From positions 1 through 53,486 of the forward strand of contig JAIXQE010000164.1 in assembly GCA_027485815.1 (NCBI GenBank): a stretch of 53,486 bases of DNA, written 5' to 3'. The notes under the pieces were generated by a model. It saw only the letters and a program-made list of their open reading frames with translations, had not been told where the DNA came from and searched no databases. The translations under genes were made by a program, and so were the position numbers. Positions 8,629 through 18,702 of the stretch are shown one piece after another (within the stretch, counting starts at the first letter, position 1; the number at the start of each line of letters is the position of its first letter). This stretch comes from Opitutaceae bacterium (GTDB lineage: Bacteria; Verrucomicrobiota; Verrucomicrobiia; Opitutales; Opitutaceae).

Positions 8629-11600
8629 TCAGCTGGCGGCGGCGCGGATGCGCAGGAGAAGGTCCTTCGACTCGACCGTGTCGCCGAGGGCGACGTGCAG
8701 TTCGGCGACGACGCCGTCGCAGGGGGCGTAGACGGAGTTCTGCATCTTCATCGCCTCCATCATCAGCAGCTTGTCGCCCTTCGCGACCTTCGAGCCGACC
8801 GACACCGACAACTGGGCGACGAGGCCCGGGATCGGAGCCCCGACCTGCGTGGGATCCGCGAGGTCCGCCTTCGGCCGGGCCTTCGACTTCGGGGCCACCG
8901 ACTTGTCGAGGATCAGGGTCTCGCGGGCGATGCCGTTGAGCTCGTAGCTGATCGCGCGGCGGCCGTCCTTGTCCGGTTGGCCGACCGAGATCAGGCGGAT
9001 GATGAGCACCTTGCCCTCCTCGATGTTGACGGAGATCTCCTCGCCCGGCCGCAACCCGTAGAAGAAGGCCGGCGTCGGCAGGACGGAGACGTCGCTGTAG
9101 GTCGCGAGGTGCTTCGCGAAATCCGCGAACACCTGCGGGTACATCAGGTGGGAATAGAGATCGTCGTCGGTGATGGGCCGCCGGAGTTTCTCGACCAGTT
9201 CGGCGCGGGTGCGGTCGAGGTCGAGCGGGGGCGTGGCCGTGCGGCCGCGCTTGCGGCTGGCGGCGGCGTGGCGGGCGCGGGCCTCGCGGTGGCGCTTCTC
9301 GCCGAGCACAACCAGCGACACGCGTTCCGGCCAGCCCCCTTCGGGCCAGCCGAGGCCGCCCTGCATCATGTCGATCACGCTCTCGGGGAAGGGGAGCGAG
9401 CCAGGTTCCAGGTTGACCACGTCCGCGGGCTTGATGCCGCGGCTGAAGAGGAACAGCGCGAGATCACCGACGACCTTCGAGCTGGGCGTCACCTTCACGA
9501 TGTCGCCGAGCAGCTGGTTCACCTCGGCGTAGGTGCGGGCGATCTCCGGCCAGCGGTGGCCGACGCCCATCGAGGCGGCCTGCTCCTTGAGGTTCGTGTA
9601 CTGGCCGCCCGGCATCTCGTGGAGGTAAACCTCGGCCGAGCCGCTGCGGGGCGCCGTGTCGAACGGGCGGTAGTAGTCCCGCACGACCTCCCAGTAGTCC
9701 GAGAACTGGTTGAGGGCGTCGAGGTCGAGCCCGGTGTCGCGCGGCGTGTGCTGGAGTGCGGCGACCACCGAGTTGAGGTTCGGCTGGGAGGTGCTGCCGC
9801 TCATCGCCGCGAGGGCGAGGTCGACGACGTCCACGCCGGCGTCCGCGGCCCGGAGCACGCTGGCGGCCGCGATCCCGCTCGTATCGTGGGTGTGGAAGTG
9901 GATCGGCAGGTCGACGGCCTCCTTCAGCGCCTTCACCAGCTTGTGGGCGGCGTACGGGCGGCACAGGCCGGCCATGTCCTTGATCGCGAGGACGTGGGCG
10001 CCCATCTTCTCGAGCTCCCGCGCGAGGCGGACGTAGTACTGCAGGGAGAACTTGTCCCGGCGGTCATCCAGGATGTCGCCGGTGTAGCAGAGCGCGGCCT
10101 CGCACACGCCGTGCGTCTCCTGGACCGCCTCCATCGCGACGCGGAGGTTGGGCAGGTAGTTCAGCGAGTCGAAGACGCGGAAGATGTCCATCCCGCTGGC
10201 GGCGGCGTGGCGCACGAAGCCGGCGACGACGTTGTCCGGATAGCTCGTGTAGCCGACGGCGTTGGCCCCGCGGAACAGCATCTGGAAGCAGATGTTGGGC
10301 ACACGGGCGCGCAGCTGACGGAGGCGTTCCCACGGATCCTCGCTGAGGAAGCGCATCGCCGTGTCGAAGGTCGCGCCGCCCCACATCTCCAGCGAGTAGA
10401 GGCCGGGGGCGCGCCGGGCGAGGGCGTCCGCGCAGGCGAGCATGTCGAAGCTGCGCACGCGGGTCGCCATCAGCGACTGGTGGGCGTCGCGCCAGGTGGT
10501 GTCGGTCACCAGCAACCGCTTCTGGCGGGCGGTCCAGCGGGCGAACTCGCGGGGGCCGAGCTCCAGCAGGAGCTGGCGGGTGCCCGGGGGCGGGGAGACG
10601 CGGAGGTCGGCCGCCGGCGCCGGCGCGGCGGGCAGAGGACGGTCGGGCCGGTAGCCCTTGGCGTGGGGGTTGCCGTTGACGATGACCTGGCCGAGGAAGT
10701 TGAGCAGCTTGGTGGCGCGGTCGCGGCGGGGCTTGAACGCGAAGAGCTCCGGCGTGGTGTCGATCAGGGTCGTGGTGGCCTGCCCGGCGCGGAACTGCGC
10801 GTGGGCGATCACGTTCTCGAGGAACGGGATGTTCGTCTTCACGCCGCGGATGCGGAACTCGCTCAGCGTCCGGTGGGCGCGCCGCAGGGCGATGTCGTAG
10901 GTCTGTCCGCTGGTGATGCTCTTCACCAGCATCGAGTCGTAGAACGGCGTGATTACCGCGCCCGCGTAGCCCATGCCGCCGTCGAGGCGCACGCCGAAGC
11001 CGCCGGGGGAGCGGTAGGCGACGATGCGGCCGTAGTCGGGGACGAACTTGTTCTCCGGGTCCTCCGTGGTGATGCGGCACTGGATCGCGTAGCCGTTGCG
11101 CGGGATGTCGGCCTGCCGCGGCATCCCCACTTCGGGGGAATGCAGCGAGTGGCCCTGCGCGATCAGGATCTGCGCGCGCACCAAGTCGAGGCCGGTGATC
11201 ACCTCGGTGACCGTGTGCTCGACCTGGATGCGGGGGTTCATCTCGATGAAGAACCACTCGTGGTGGTCGAGGTCGTAGAGGAATTCCACCGTGCCGGCGT
11301 TGTCGTAGCGGATCTCGCGGGCGATCCGGGCCGCGGCATCGCAGAGCTCGTTGACGATCTTTTCCGGCAGGCCGAACGAGGGCGCGACCTCGATCACCTT
11401 CTGGTGGCGCCGTTGCACCGAGCAGTCGCGCTCGTGGAGGTGGATCACGTTGCCGTGCTGGTCGCCGAGCACCTGGACCTCGATGTGCTTCGCGCGGGGG
11501 ATGTATTTCTCGAGGAAGACGGCCGGATTGCCGAAGGCGCGGCCGGCTTCCGCCTGGGCCTCGTCCAGGAGGTTGGCGAGGTCCGCGGCGCGGTGCACGA

Positions 11601-12162
11601 CGCGCATCCCGCGGCCGCCGCCGCCGAAGGCCGCCTTGATGATGAGGGGGAAGCCGATCGTGCGGGCCGTGGCGAGGGCCTCCTCGCGGTCGGTCAGCGG
11701 ATTCTCGGTGCCGGGCAGCGTTGGCACGTTGATCCGTTGGGCGAGGGCGCGCGCCGCGGTCTTGTCGCCCATCATCTCCAGCAGCTCCGGTCGCGGGCCG
11801 ACGAAGATGATCCCCGCCTTGGCGCAGGCACGGGCAAACTCGGGATTCTCCGACAGGAAACCGTAGCCGGGGTGGATGGCGTCGACCCCCTTCTCGCGGG
11901 CGACCGCGATGATGCCCTCGATGTCGAGGTAGGCCGCGACGGGGCCCCGGCCCGTGCCGACGACGTAGGCCTCATCCGCCTTGTAGCGGTGGATGCACAG
12001 CCGGTCCTCCTGCGCGAACACGGCCACCGTGCGCAGGTTCAACTCCGTGCCGGCGCGGAAGATGCGGACGGCGATCTCGCTCCGGTTGGCGGCCATCAGC
12101 TTGCGGATGGGGCGCAGCGGAACGACGGGGGACGGCGGGGTGGGCTTGGCGGAGGAGGGCAT
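8629..12162 (-). CDS. pyc: Pyruvate carboxylase (biotin-dependent, single chain)
   Basis: This is a 1177-residue protein; the family is usually about 1150. It catalyses ATP- and bicarbonate-dependent carboxylation of pyruvate to oxaloacetate in the cytosol (anaplerosis). The biotin carboxylase domain spans about residues 16-475 ('IRKLMAANRSEIAVRIFRAG', Gly-rich 'FGGGGRGMRVV', 'FLEKYIPRAKHIEVQVLGD', 'EMNPRIQVEHTVTE'). The carboxyltransferase domain begins near 'VTDTTWRDAHQSLMATRVRS', with 'MEMWGGATFD'-like (here LEMWGGATFDTAMRFL) and 'HFHTHDTSGIAAASVL' metal-site histidines. The C-terminal biotinyl domain has EAMKMQ with the biotinylated Lys near residue 1139. The ATG at 12162 was chosen; an internal Met before 'AANRSEI' is also possible. 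It stands alone and converges with trmO. Confidence 0.97.
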   Translation of the reverse strand: MPSSAKPTPPSPVVPLRPIRKLMAANRSEIAVRIFRAGTELNLRTVAVFAQEDRLCIHRYKADEAYVVGTGRGPVAAYLDIEGIIAVAREKGVDAIHPGYGFLSENPEFARACAKAGIIFVGPRPELLEMMGDKTAARALAQRINVPTLPGTENPLTDREEALATARTIGFPLIIKAAFGGGGRGMRVVHRAADLANLLDEAQAEAGRAFGNPAVFLEKYIPRAKHIEVQVLGDQHGNVIHLHERDCSVQRRHQKVIEVAPSFGLPEKIVNELCDAAARIAREIRYDNAGTVEFLYDLDHHEWFFIEMNPRIQVEHTVTEVITGLDLVRAQILIAQGHSLHSPEVGMPRQADIPRNGYAIQCRITTEDPENKFVPDYGRIVAYRSPGGFGVRLDGGMGYAGAVITPFYDSMLVKSITSGQTYDIALRRAHRTLSEFRIRGVKTNIPFLENVIAHAQFRAGQATTTLIDTTPELFAFKPRRDRATKLLNFLGQVIVNGNPHAKGYRPDRPLPAAPAPAADLRVSPPPGTRQLLLELGPREFARWTARQKRLLVTDTTWRDAHQSLMATRVRSFDMLACADALARRAPGLYSLEMWGGATFDTAMRFLSEDPWERLRQLRARVPNICFQMLFRGANAVGYTSYPDNVVAGFVRHAAASGMDIFRVFDSLNYLPNLRVAMEAVQETHGVCEAALCYTGDILDDRRDKFSLQYYVRLARELEKMGAHVLAIKDMAGLCRPYAAHKLVKALKEAVDLPIHFHTHDTSGIAAASVLRAADAGVDVVDLALAAMSGSTSQPNLNSVVAALQHTPRDTGLDLDALNQFSDYWEVVRDYYRPFDTAPRSGSAEVYLHEMPGGQYTNLKEQAASMGVGHRWPEIARTYAEVNQLLGDIVKVTPSSKVVGDLALFLFSRGIKPADVVNLEPGSLPFPESVIDMMQGGLGWPEGGWPERVSLVVLGEKRHREARARHAAASRKRGRTATPPLDLDRTRAELVEKLRRPITDDDLYSHLMYPQVFADFAKHLATYSDVSVLPTPAFFYGLRPGEEISVNIEEGKVLIIRLISVGQPDKDGRRAISYELNGIARETLILDKSVAPKSKARPKADLADPTQVGAPIPGLVAQLSVSVGSKVAKGDKLLMMEAMKMQNSVYAPCDGVVAELHVALGDTVESKDLLLRIRAAAS

Positions 12163-12230
12163 GGCGCGGCAGGGTCGGGATTAAGGCCACGGGGCACGGC
12201 TTGGGAAGCGCGAAGCGTGCCAGACCGGCG

Positions 12231-12259
12231 AAAAAAAGGGCGCCCGGAGAGGGCGCCCT
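12231..12259 (-). terminator. Rho-independent terminator of the TonB-dependent receptor gene
   Basis: Read on the minus strand there is a 9-bp perfect stem AGGGCGCCC / GGGCGCCCT with a 5-nt loop, followed directly by seven T. It lies 28 bp beyond the stop of the receptor gene (12287) and before the pyruvate carboxylase start, so it should separate the two units. Confidence 0.9.
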
Positions 12260-12286
12260 GGGGCCTGCGGGGAGGAGCAACGCCGC

Positions 12287-14683
12287 TCAGCGGCCACGAC
12301 CGGTGCGGCCGAGCGTGTAGGTGAAGAACACCGAGCGTTCCTCGCCGAGGAGGCGGTTGGCGCGGCGGTAGTCCTGGTCCAGGGCGTTGTTCACGTTGAT
12401 CGCGAACGTCTGGTCGTAGGCCGAGCCGCGGCCCTGGAGCCGGTAGCGGACGCCGAGGTTCCAGAGGGTGTAACCGGGCGTGCGCAGCCGCCACTGGTAG
12501 GTGGTGCGCGTGACCACCCGCTGGCCGTTGGCGGTCGTGGCGTAGGTGTCGCCGGCGTTCGGGGCTTCGCTGGGCGTCGGTCCGACGTGGGTCACACCCA
12601 AGTTGGCGGAGAAGCCGCGCAGCGAGCCGGCAGTGGGCGCCCACTTCAGGTAGGCGCCGCCGTTGACGGGAGCGATGCCCTGCACGCGACGGCCGACCGC
12701 GAGGGGGAACGCGCTGCCGAAGTCGGTGTAGATCGAGTAGACGTGGCCCCAGCTGCCACCGGCGGACAGGGCGTCGGTCAGGCGCCAGTTGAGGTCGACC
12801 TCGAAACCGCGCACCAGTTGGTCGCCGTCGCGGCGCGTAGTCGTCTGGTAGTTGCCGGAGCCGGGCGGGGTCTCTTCCACCTCGGTGACCAGCACGTTCT
12901 CGCGGATGGCGTAGAAGCCGGACACGGTGAAGTTCAGGCGATCGTTCAGGAGGGATCCCTTGAACCCGTAGTCGTAGCCGCTGGCGACTTCGGACTTGTA
13001 GCCCGGATCGGCGACCACCGGGGTGGCCTCGGACTGCGGGACGAAGTAGCTCTCGCTGTAGTTCGCGAAGAACCGCAGGCCGGCGCCCAGCTTGTAATTG
13101 ATGCCGAGGTTCGGCTTCAGGGCGCTCATCGTCTTATCGAGCATCTGGCCCGGGGCGAAGCCCGGGGGCGGCTGGGTGAAATCGCGGTGGCGGAAGCGGA
13201 CCGTGTCGTAACGGCCGCCCGCGTAGGCCAGCAGGCGCCCGTCGAACAGGGCGGCTTGGTGCCGGATCAACCCGCCCACCACGGTGACGCGCTGCTTGCG
13301 GATGCGGGTCGCGACTTCCTGCCCCCATTGGAACCACTTCGGGAAATAGGCGACCGGGGTGGTCGGGGTGAGCGTGAGCGGATCCAGGCGGGCCGTCCGC
13401 ACCGCGTTCCAGGCCACGAGGTCCGGATTTGAGGCGTTCGCGAACTGGCGGATCGGGTCCCAACGGTAGTAGTCGTTGACGTCGATCGTCGCCAGGGAGC
13501 GGTGCTCGATGCGGCGATTGTTCGTCCAATAGTGGGCCAGCACGTCGCCTTGGAAGCCGCCGCCGTCCTCGAAGATCAGGCCCTTCTGGGGGGTGGCGCC
13601 GCGGGCCGATTGGACCGGCGTGGTGGCGACGGCGGGGTTGATGGTGATGCCGCCCCAACCGGTGTTCTGGTTGTAGTCCCAGCGGCGCACCAGATAGTAG
13701 TTGCCGGAGGCACGGACGCTCCAGACCTCGTTGATCCGCTTGTCGTAGTTGGCGGTCAGGCCGGAGTACCCGCGGTTGAGCTCGGAGTTGGGTCCGAACG
13801 GGTTGACGCGGGCGAGGTTCCACGCGTAGCCCACGGCCTCGTCGTCCAGGTTGGACGCGGTGCCCTTCTGGTCGGTGATGAGCGGCGCCGCGTTCAGCGG
13901 GGCGTGGCGCATCTGCAGCAGATACTCGGCGGCGACCAGGAGGTTGGAGGAGTCAGGGAAGGTGTGCTTCAGGGCGCCGTAATACTCATAGTTCCGGTTG
14001 CGGGCGTATTCCTGGCCGAAGTCCCGCTGGTAGTGGCTCGCCGTGACGATGTAGGAGGTTGTGCCCAGCGAGGATTTGGCGAGCGGTCCAGTGGCCTCGA
14101 GCGTCACGCGCTCGGTCCCGTAGGAGCCGTAGTTGAAGGTGACCTTCTGGTTCTCCCGGGTCTTGGGCGCCTTGGAGATCATGTTCACCATTCCGCCGGG
14201 CGAGGAGCGGCCGTAGATGGCGGCGTTGGAGCCCTTGATGACCTCCATCCGGTCGATGTTGGACGAGCCGTAGCGGCCCAGGCGGAAGAAGCCGTCGCGC
14301 AACTGGAAGCTGGAGCTGAAGCCGCGCAGGTTGAAGTTTCCGCCAATGTCGAGGCCGGTGAAGCTGCCGATGTGCACGATGTTGTCGGCGAGCTCGAAGA
14401 TGCCGAAGTCCTCGAAGAACTCCGCCGTCAGCACGTTCACCGTGTAGGGCAGGTCGATGATCTTGGTCGCAACGCGGGTGCCGGTCATCGTCTCGGCGGG
14501 CGCGTACCCGCGGTCGCCGCTCGCGGACACGCTGAACTCGGACAGGCGGACGACGTCCTCACCGGCGGGCGGTGCGGATTGCGCCGGGGCCGCGGCCCGC
14601 AGGGGCAGCGCGCAGCCGAGGGCGAAGGCCAGCAGCGCGGAAGCGCGGCGGCCGGAAGCGAGGCAGGGTCGGGTCAGGGTCAT
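12287..14683 (-). CDS. TonB-dependent outer-membrane receptor (siderophore-receptor-like)
   Basis: This is a 798-residue protein; the ATG at 14683 gives a signal peptide (MTLTRPCLASGRRASALLAF, cleavage near 'LRAAAPAQ'). A TonB-box-like segment 'VVRLSEFSVSA' is followed by the plug domain: 'MTGTRVATKIIDLPYTVNVL', 'FNLRGFSSSFQLRDGFFRLG', and 'NIDRMEVIKGSNAAIYGRSSPGG' split by standard plug signatures. The remainder is a beta-barrel with alternating aromatic strands. The plug wording ('TRVATKIIDLPYTVNV', 'YGRSSPGGMVN') is closest to FhuE/FoxA-like siderophore receptors. Oddly, the protein ends in YTLGRTGRGR rather than the usual terminal Phe/aromatic of outer-membrane barrels. It is a single-gene unit with its own terminator, and I saw no phosphate-type box upstream. 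The ligand is unknown. Confidence 0.9.
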   Translation of the reverse strand: MTLTRPCLASGRRASALLAFALGCALPLRAAAPAQSAPPAGEDVVRLSEFSVSASGDRGYAPAETMTGTRVATKIIDLPYTVNVLTAEFFEDFGIFELADNIVHIGSFTGLDIGGNFNLRGFSSSFQLRDGFFRLGRYGSSNIDRMEVIKGSNAAIYGRSSPGGMVNMISKAPKTRENQKVTFNYGSYGTERVTLEATGPLAKSSLGTTSYIVTASHYQRDFGQEYARNRNYEYYGALKHTFPDSSNLLVAAEYLLQMRHAPLNAAPLITDQKGTASNLDDEAVGYAWNLARVNPFGPNSELNRGYSGLTANYDKRINEVWSVRASGNYYLVRRWDYNQNTGWGGITINPAVATTPVQSARGATPQKGLIFEDGGGFQGDVLAHYWTNNRRIEHRSLATIDVNDYYRWDPIRQFANASNPDLVAWNAVRTARLDPLTLTPTTPVAYFPKWFQWGQEVATRIRKQRVTVVGGLIRHQAALFDGRLLAYAGGRYDTVRFRHRDFTQPPPGFAPGQMLDKTMSALKPNLGINYKLGAGLRFFANYSESYFVPQSEATPVVADPGYKSEVASGYDYGFKGSLLNDRLNFTVSGFYAIRENVLVTEVEETPPGSGNYQTTTRRDGDQLVRGFEVDLNWRLTDALSAGGSWGHVYSIYTDFGSAFPLAVGRRVQGIAPVNGGAYLKWAPTAGSLRGFSANLGVTHVGPTPSEAPNAGDTYATTANGQRVVTRTTYQWRLRTPGYTLWNLGVRYRLQGRGSAYDQTFAINVNNALDQDYRRANRLLGEERSVFFTYTLGRTGRGR

Positions 14684-14756
14684 GGTTTGACGGGGTGGGG
14701 AAGGAGACAACCGCGCCACTCCGAGGTCAAGGCTCCCGCCCGGGCTCGCCGCGACC

Positions 14757-15179
14757 TCAGCCGAGGATCCGTGACTGCTCCTCCGGCGTGAAGGGAACGG
14801 CCGTCGCCGCATCGCCCCGTCGCCGGCGCGCGGCCGCGACTCCGCGGTAGACGGCATCCAGCCACGCGGCGGGGAGGCAGCGCAGGGCGCCCACGGCCCA
14901 GCGGGTCCCAGGGAGGAGCGCGAGGGCGCGCAAGGCCCCGTCCGCCCGCAGGAACCACGGCCCCTCGAGCCGGCGACTCCAGTCCGCCACCAGGATCAGC
15001 GAATCCGGCGCGTCCCCCGCCGCGCCGAGGACCGCGCGGATCGCCCGGCCCTCTGCGCCGCCGAGGTCGGCGAAGCGCAGCCGCGCGCGCCGATCGCGCC
15101 GGATCAGCCACCGCACCGTCCGCCGGCAGAGCGGACAGGCGGCGTCGAAGAGCACCACGGGCTGTGCTTCGCGGGACAT
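14757..15179 (-). CDS. DCC-family (DUF393) thiol-disulfide oxidoreductase-like protein
   Basis: This is a 140-residue protein starting [20 protein letters not shown]. It carries the family motif D-x-x-C-P-L-C (residues 12-18) followed by '[20 protein letters not shown]', the core of DUF393. The C-terminal half is helical with '[20 protein letters not shown]'. Members are predicted thioredoxin-fold proteins with a CxxC redox pair; physiological substrates are unknown. It is transcribed divergently from uvrA across 93 bp. The 73 bp between its stop and the receptor start at 14683 hold nothing recognised. A very long open frame reading onward through uvrA on this strand is a G+C artefact, so the conserved start at 15179 was used. 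Confidence 0.88.
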   Translation of the reverse strand: MSREAQPVVLFDAACPLCRRTVRWLIRRDRRARLRFADLGGAEGRAIRAVLGAAGDAPDSLILVADWSRRLEGPWFLRADGALRALALLPGTRWAVGALRCLPAAWLDAVYRGVAAARRRRGDAATAVPFTPEEQSRILG

Positions 15180-15272
15180 TGTTTGCAGCGTGCGCGGACC
15201 GGACCTCGCCGCAATCCCGGGTTGCCCTGCGGCTTTGACGCGTCCGGATTTCCGCCCACGCTCCGCCCGCCG

Positions 15273-18146
15273 ATGCACGCCGCCACCCACATCCACATCA
15301 AGGGAGCCCGCGAGCACAACCTGCGGAACCTCGAGGTGAAGCTCCCGCGCGGGAAGCTGATCGTGATCACGGGCCCGAGCGGCTCCGGCAAGTCCTCGCT
15401 CGCCTTCGACACCCTCTACGCGGAGGGCTACCGGAAGTACATCGAGTCGCTCAGCGCCGCCGCGCGGGCCGCCCTCGACCAGCTGAAGCGGCCCGAGGTC
15501 GACTTCATCCACGGGCTCTCTCCCGTGCTCGCGATCGAGCAGCGCACCGGCGCCGGCGGGCCCCGGACCACGATCGCCACCGCCACCGAGATCGCGGATT
15601 ACGCGCAGCTCCTCTGGTCGCTGGCCGGCGAGCAGCGCTGCCCGGCCGACGGGGGGCGCGTGCTGCAGCGCTCGCTCGACGACAACGTGCAGCACGTGCT
15701 CACCGCGTGCGCGGGCGAGCGGATCCAGATCCTCGCTCCCTGCCTCCGGGCCCGCCCCAGCGTCCTGCGCGACGAGTTGCCCCGCCTGCGGCAACGCGGA
15801 TTCCAGCGCGTCCGGATTGCGGGCGAGGTCCGTTCCCTCGATGACCCGGGGCTGCTCCCGCCGGGCAGCGGCAACCGGGAATTGGAAGTGGAGCTGGTGG
15901 TCGACCGGCTCGTAGCGAGCGCGGAGCAGCGCAGCCGGCTCGCCGATTCGCTGGAGCTCGCCTTCCGGGAGGGCCGGGACCGCGCGCTGGTGCTGGCGCA
16001 GCCGAAGGCCGACGCGCCCTGGCGCGAGGTACCGCTGAGCCAGTCCCTCGCCTGCGAGGCCTGTGGGGAGGTCTTTCCCCGGCTGACGACCCGGCATTTC
16101 TCCTTCAGTCACCGCGACGGGGCCTGCCCCGACTGCGACGGCATTGGGCGGCGGCTGCGCTTCGCCCCGGAACTCGTGGTCCCGGATCCTGCGAAGTCCG
16201 TCGACGACGGCGCCATCAAGGCGTGGCGGATCGGCGGCAAGAACCTGATCATCCGCCACAACGCGCTCCTGCGGCAGCTGGCGGAGCAGCTGCCCTTCGA
16301 CGCCGGGCAGCCGTGGGCGGACCTGCCGGCGGACGTGCGCCGGATCCTGCTGCACGGCGCCGGCGAACGGCAGTTCGCGTTCAAGCTGCGCCGGATGCGC
16401 GAGGCGCGGGCGATGCCGTTCCCCGGCGTGATCGCCGACCTCGAGGAGAGCTTCCGGGAGACGGACAGCGATGGGTTCCGCGCCCGCCTCGCCACCTACA
16501 TGGTCAGCGGCGAGTGTCCGGGGTGCCGCGGGGCCCGCCTCAATCCGCGGAGCGCCGCCGTGCGGCTGGGCGGGGTTTCCTTCCCGGAGTTCATGCGCCT
16601 CGACGTCGCGGCGGCGGCCGCCGCGGCCGAAGCCCTGGCCGGCGGACCAGCGGCCGATCCGGCGCTCAAGGAAGTCGTCGGCGGCGTGCGCGAACGGTTG
16701 CGCTTCCTCCTCGAGACCGGCCTCGGCTACCTGACGCTCGACCGCGACTACGCCACCCTCTCCGGCGGCGAGGCCCAGCGGGTGCGCCTCGCCACCCAGC
16801 TTGGGATGGGCCTGATGGGGGTGATCTACGTCCTCGACGAGCCGAGCATCGGCCTGCATCCCCACGACAACCAGAAGCTCCTCGACACCCTCACGGCCCT
16901 GCGCGACCGGGGGAACACGGTGGTCGTCGTGGAGCATGATGAGGACACAATGCGCCTCGCGGACGAATTGCTCGAGCTTGGACCGGGTGCGGGGGTGGAG
17001 GGCGGACGCCTCCTCTTCCAGGGCAGCCCGGCGGATTGCCAGCGCCGGACGGCACGGGAATCCCTCACCGGGGCCTATCTCGGCCGGCGCCTGCGGGTCA
17101 CCCGGGAGGCCGCACCCAAGGCTCCGGATGGCGCTTGGCTCTCCGTACGCGGCGCGCGGGCCAACAACCTGAAGGAGATTGATGCCCGATTCCCCGTCGG
17201 GCTGCTCACCTGCGTCACCGGCGTCAGCGGCTCCGGCAAGAGCACCCTCGTGCTCGACATCCTCGCCGCGGAGGCGGCGCGGCGGCTCAACGGGGCGCGA
17301 ACGATTCCCGGGCCGCACCGGCGGATCGAGAACCTCGATTTCTTTGAGAAGCTCGTGCAGGTCGACCAGGAACCGATCGGCCGCAGCCCCCGCTCGAACC
17401 CCGCGAGCTACGTCGACCTGCTGCCCCTCCTCCGCGACCTCTACGCGCAGGTGCCGCTGGCCCGGGTGCGGGGCTACAAGGCCAGCCGCTTCTCCTTCAA
17501 CGTCCGGGGCGGCCGCTGCGAGCGCTGCCAGGGCGACGGGGCGATCCAGTTGGACATGCAGTTCATGCCGGATGCGTTCGCGCCGTGCCCAAGCTGCGGC
17601 GGCCGGCGCTTCAACCGCGAGACCCTGGAGGTCCTCTTCCACGGACATTCCATCGCAGATGTCCTCAACCTCTCGGTACGCGAGGCGCTCAAGCTCTTCC
17701 GGAACGTGCCCCGTGTCGTCGACAAGCTGGCCACCCTCGACGCCGTCGGCCTCGGGTACCTCGCGCTCGGCCAGTCCGCGACCACGCTCTCCGGCGGGGA
17801 AGCGCAGCGCATCAAGCTCGCCCTCGAGCTCAGCCGCCGCCAGCAGGGCGCGACGCTCTACATCCTCGATGAGCCGACGACGGGCCTGCACTGGGCCGAC
17901 ATCCAGCGGCTGATGGACCTGCTCTTCCGGCTGCGCGATGCCGGCAACACCGTGATCGTGATCGAGCACAACCTCGACGTGATCAACCTGGCCGACTGGA
18001 TCATTGACCTCGGTCCGGGCGGTGGCTCGGCCGGCGGGCGGTTGGTCTACGCCGGGGATCGGGGCGGCATCGAAGCCGGCGCGGAATCGCTCACCGGCCG
18101 CGCGCTGCGCCGCTGGCGGGAGGCCGTGCCCGCCGCCGGAGGTTGA
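15273..18146 (+). CDS. uvrA: UvrA excinuclease ABC subunit A (possibly a second-type UvrA)
   Basis: This is a 957-residue protein (family about 940) acting in nucleotide excision repair as the damage-sensing ATPase that loads UvrB. Start ATG 15273 ([20 protein letters not shown]) matches the family start. It has two ABC modules: Walker [10 protein letters not shown] near residue 35 and GVSGSGKST near 650, and two signatures 'LSGGEAQR' with Walker B '[11 protein letters not shown]' and '[11 protein letters not shown]'. Zinc-type motifs CEACG...CPDC (about 275-305) and CERCQGDG...CPSCGG are present. The region '[20 protein letters not shown]' and the insertion region '[15 protein letters not shown]' differ more than usual from the canonical UvrA. 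It could therefore be a paralogue beside a main UvrA elsewhere in the genome. No UvrB or UvrC is adjacent. Confidence 0.95.
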   Translation: MHAATHIHIKGAREHNLRNLEVKLPRGKLIVITGPSGSGKSSLAFDTLYAEGYRKYIESLSAAARAALDQLKRPEVDFIHGLSPVLAIEQRTGAGGPRTTIATATEIADYAQLLWSLAGEQRCPADGGRVLQRSLDDNVQHVLTACAGERIQILAPCLRARPSVLRDELPRLRQRGFQRVRIAGEVRSLDDPGLLPPGSGNRELEVELVVDRLVASAEQRSRLADSLELAFREGRDRALVLAQPKADAPWREVPLSQSLACEACGEVFPRLTTRHFSFSHRDGACPDCDGIGRRLRFAPELVVPDPAKSVDDGAIKAWRIGGKNLIIRHNALLRQLAEQLPFDAGQPWADLPADVRRILLHGAGERQFAFKLRRMREARAMPFPGVIADLEESFRETDSDGFRARLATYMVSGECPGCRGARLNPRSAAVRLGGVSFPEFMRLDVAAAAAAAEALAGGPAADPALKEVVGGVRERLRFLLETGLGYLTLDRDYATLSGGEAQRVRLATQLGMGLMGVIYVLDEPSIGLHPHDNQKLLDTLTALRDRGNTVVVVEHDEDTMRLADELLELGPGAGVEGGRLLFQGSPADCQRRTARESLTGAYLGRRLRVTREAAPKAPDGAWLSVRGARANNLKEIDARFPVGLLTCVTGVSGSGKSTLVLDILAAEAARRLNGARTIPGPHRRIENLDFFEKLVQVDQEPIGRSPRSNPASYVDLLPLLRDLYAQVPLARVRGYKASRFSFNVRGGRCERCQGDGAIQLDMQFMPDAFAPCPSCGGRRFNRETLEVLFHGHSIADVLNLSVREALKLFRNVPRVVDKLATLDAVGLGYLALGQSATTLSGGEAQRIKLALELSRRQQGATLYILDEPTTGLHWADIQRLMDLLFRLRDAGNTVIVIEHNLDVINLADWIIDLGPGGGSAGGRLVYAGDRGGIEAGAESLTGRALRRWREAVPAAGG

Positions 18147-18207
18147 AGCGCCGTGCGGACCGGCGGGGCCCGCCCGGGGGTGGGGCGACGGTGACGGGAG
18201 AAGAGGG

Positions 18208-18240
18208 CCCGGCGCCGCGGCTGGGTCCCGCGGCGCCGGG
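18208..18240. terminator. Long G+C hairpin between convergent genes, probable bidirectional terminator
   Basis: A perfect 13-bp inverted repeat (CCCGGCGCCGCGG / CCGCGGCGCCGGG) with a 7-nt loop sits in the 99-bp gap between the convergent uvrA and EF-hand genes, ending 5 bp from the EF-hand stop. There is no T-tract on either side, so it is not a textbook intrinsic terminator. Position and stability suggest a transcription stop or mRNA-end protector. Confidence 0.55.
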
Positions 18241-18245
18241 GAGGC

Positions 18246-18539
18246 TTACTTGGCCTCCGGGGTCCGCTTCTGGCGGGCGCCCTTCCGCGGCGCCGCCGCG
18301 GCGTACTCGTCGCTGGCAAGCGCACCGTCCTGGTTCTTGTCCAGTTCCTTGAAGCGGGTCTTGGCGGCGCCCGCCGACAGGGTGCCCTTCATCGCGGTGG
18401 CGAATTCCCGCGACGTCACCTTGCCGTCGCTGTTGGCGTCGGCGGAGGCGAATGGCGGCGGGGTGGACGCGTTGGCGGCGGCGCGCACGGTGCCGGCGGC
18501 GAGCAGGAGGGCCACGAGGGCGGGGAGGATCGGGATCAT
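18246..18539 (-). CDS. Small secreted EF-hand protein
   Basis: This is a 97-residue protein; ATG 18539 begins a signal peptide (MIPILPALVALLLAAGTVRA). Two EF-hand calcium loops follow: DANSDGKVTSREF (about residues 33-45) and DKNQDGALASDEY (about 68-80), each with Asp at loop positions 1, 3 and 5 and an acidic residue at position 12 or nearby. The C-terminus is basic (RKGARQKRTPEAK). Similar small EF-hand proteins are common in Planctomycetes and Verrucomicrobia; the role is unknown and calcium binding is inferred from the motifs. It is divergent from the rhodanese gene across 163 bp that hold no recognised site. Confidence 0.85.
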   Translation of the reverse strand: MIPILPALVALLLAAGTVRAAANASTPPPFASADANSDGKVTSREFATAMKGTLSAGAAKTRFKELDKNQDGALASDEYAAAAPRKGARQKRTPEAK

Positions 18540-18702
18540 CAGGTTGCTTTCTCTTTCGGATTTTGCCGCCGGCCGGATTGGCCGGTTGGGCAGGGCGGAG
18601 GCTGGGCGCCGGGGAGGGGCGCGTGCCATCCGCGCTTGTCCCCGAAATTGAGGCCGACGCGGTCCGCTTGCGCGGCGCCCAGATGCCCCTACGGTCCGCG
18701 CG

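Noticed and set aside
8695-12324. 1209-codon open frame on the plus strand opposite pyruvate carboxylase
   Set aside because: It is the complement of a confident gene in a 70% G+C genome; its translation is low-complexity (R, G, A, H, V) and has no recognisable domain.
14757-17969. Open minus-strand frame of about 1070 codons running through uvrA
   Set aside because: Only the last 140 codons form a conserved protein (DCC family). The rest is a shadow of uvrA on the opposite strand.
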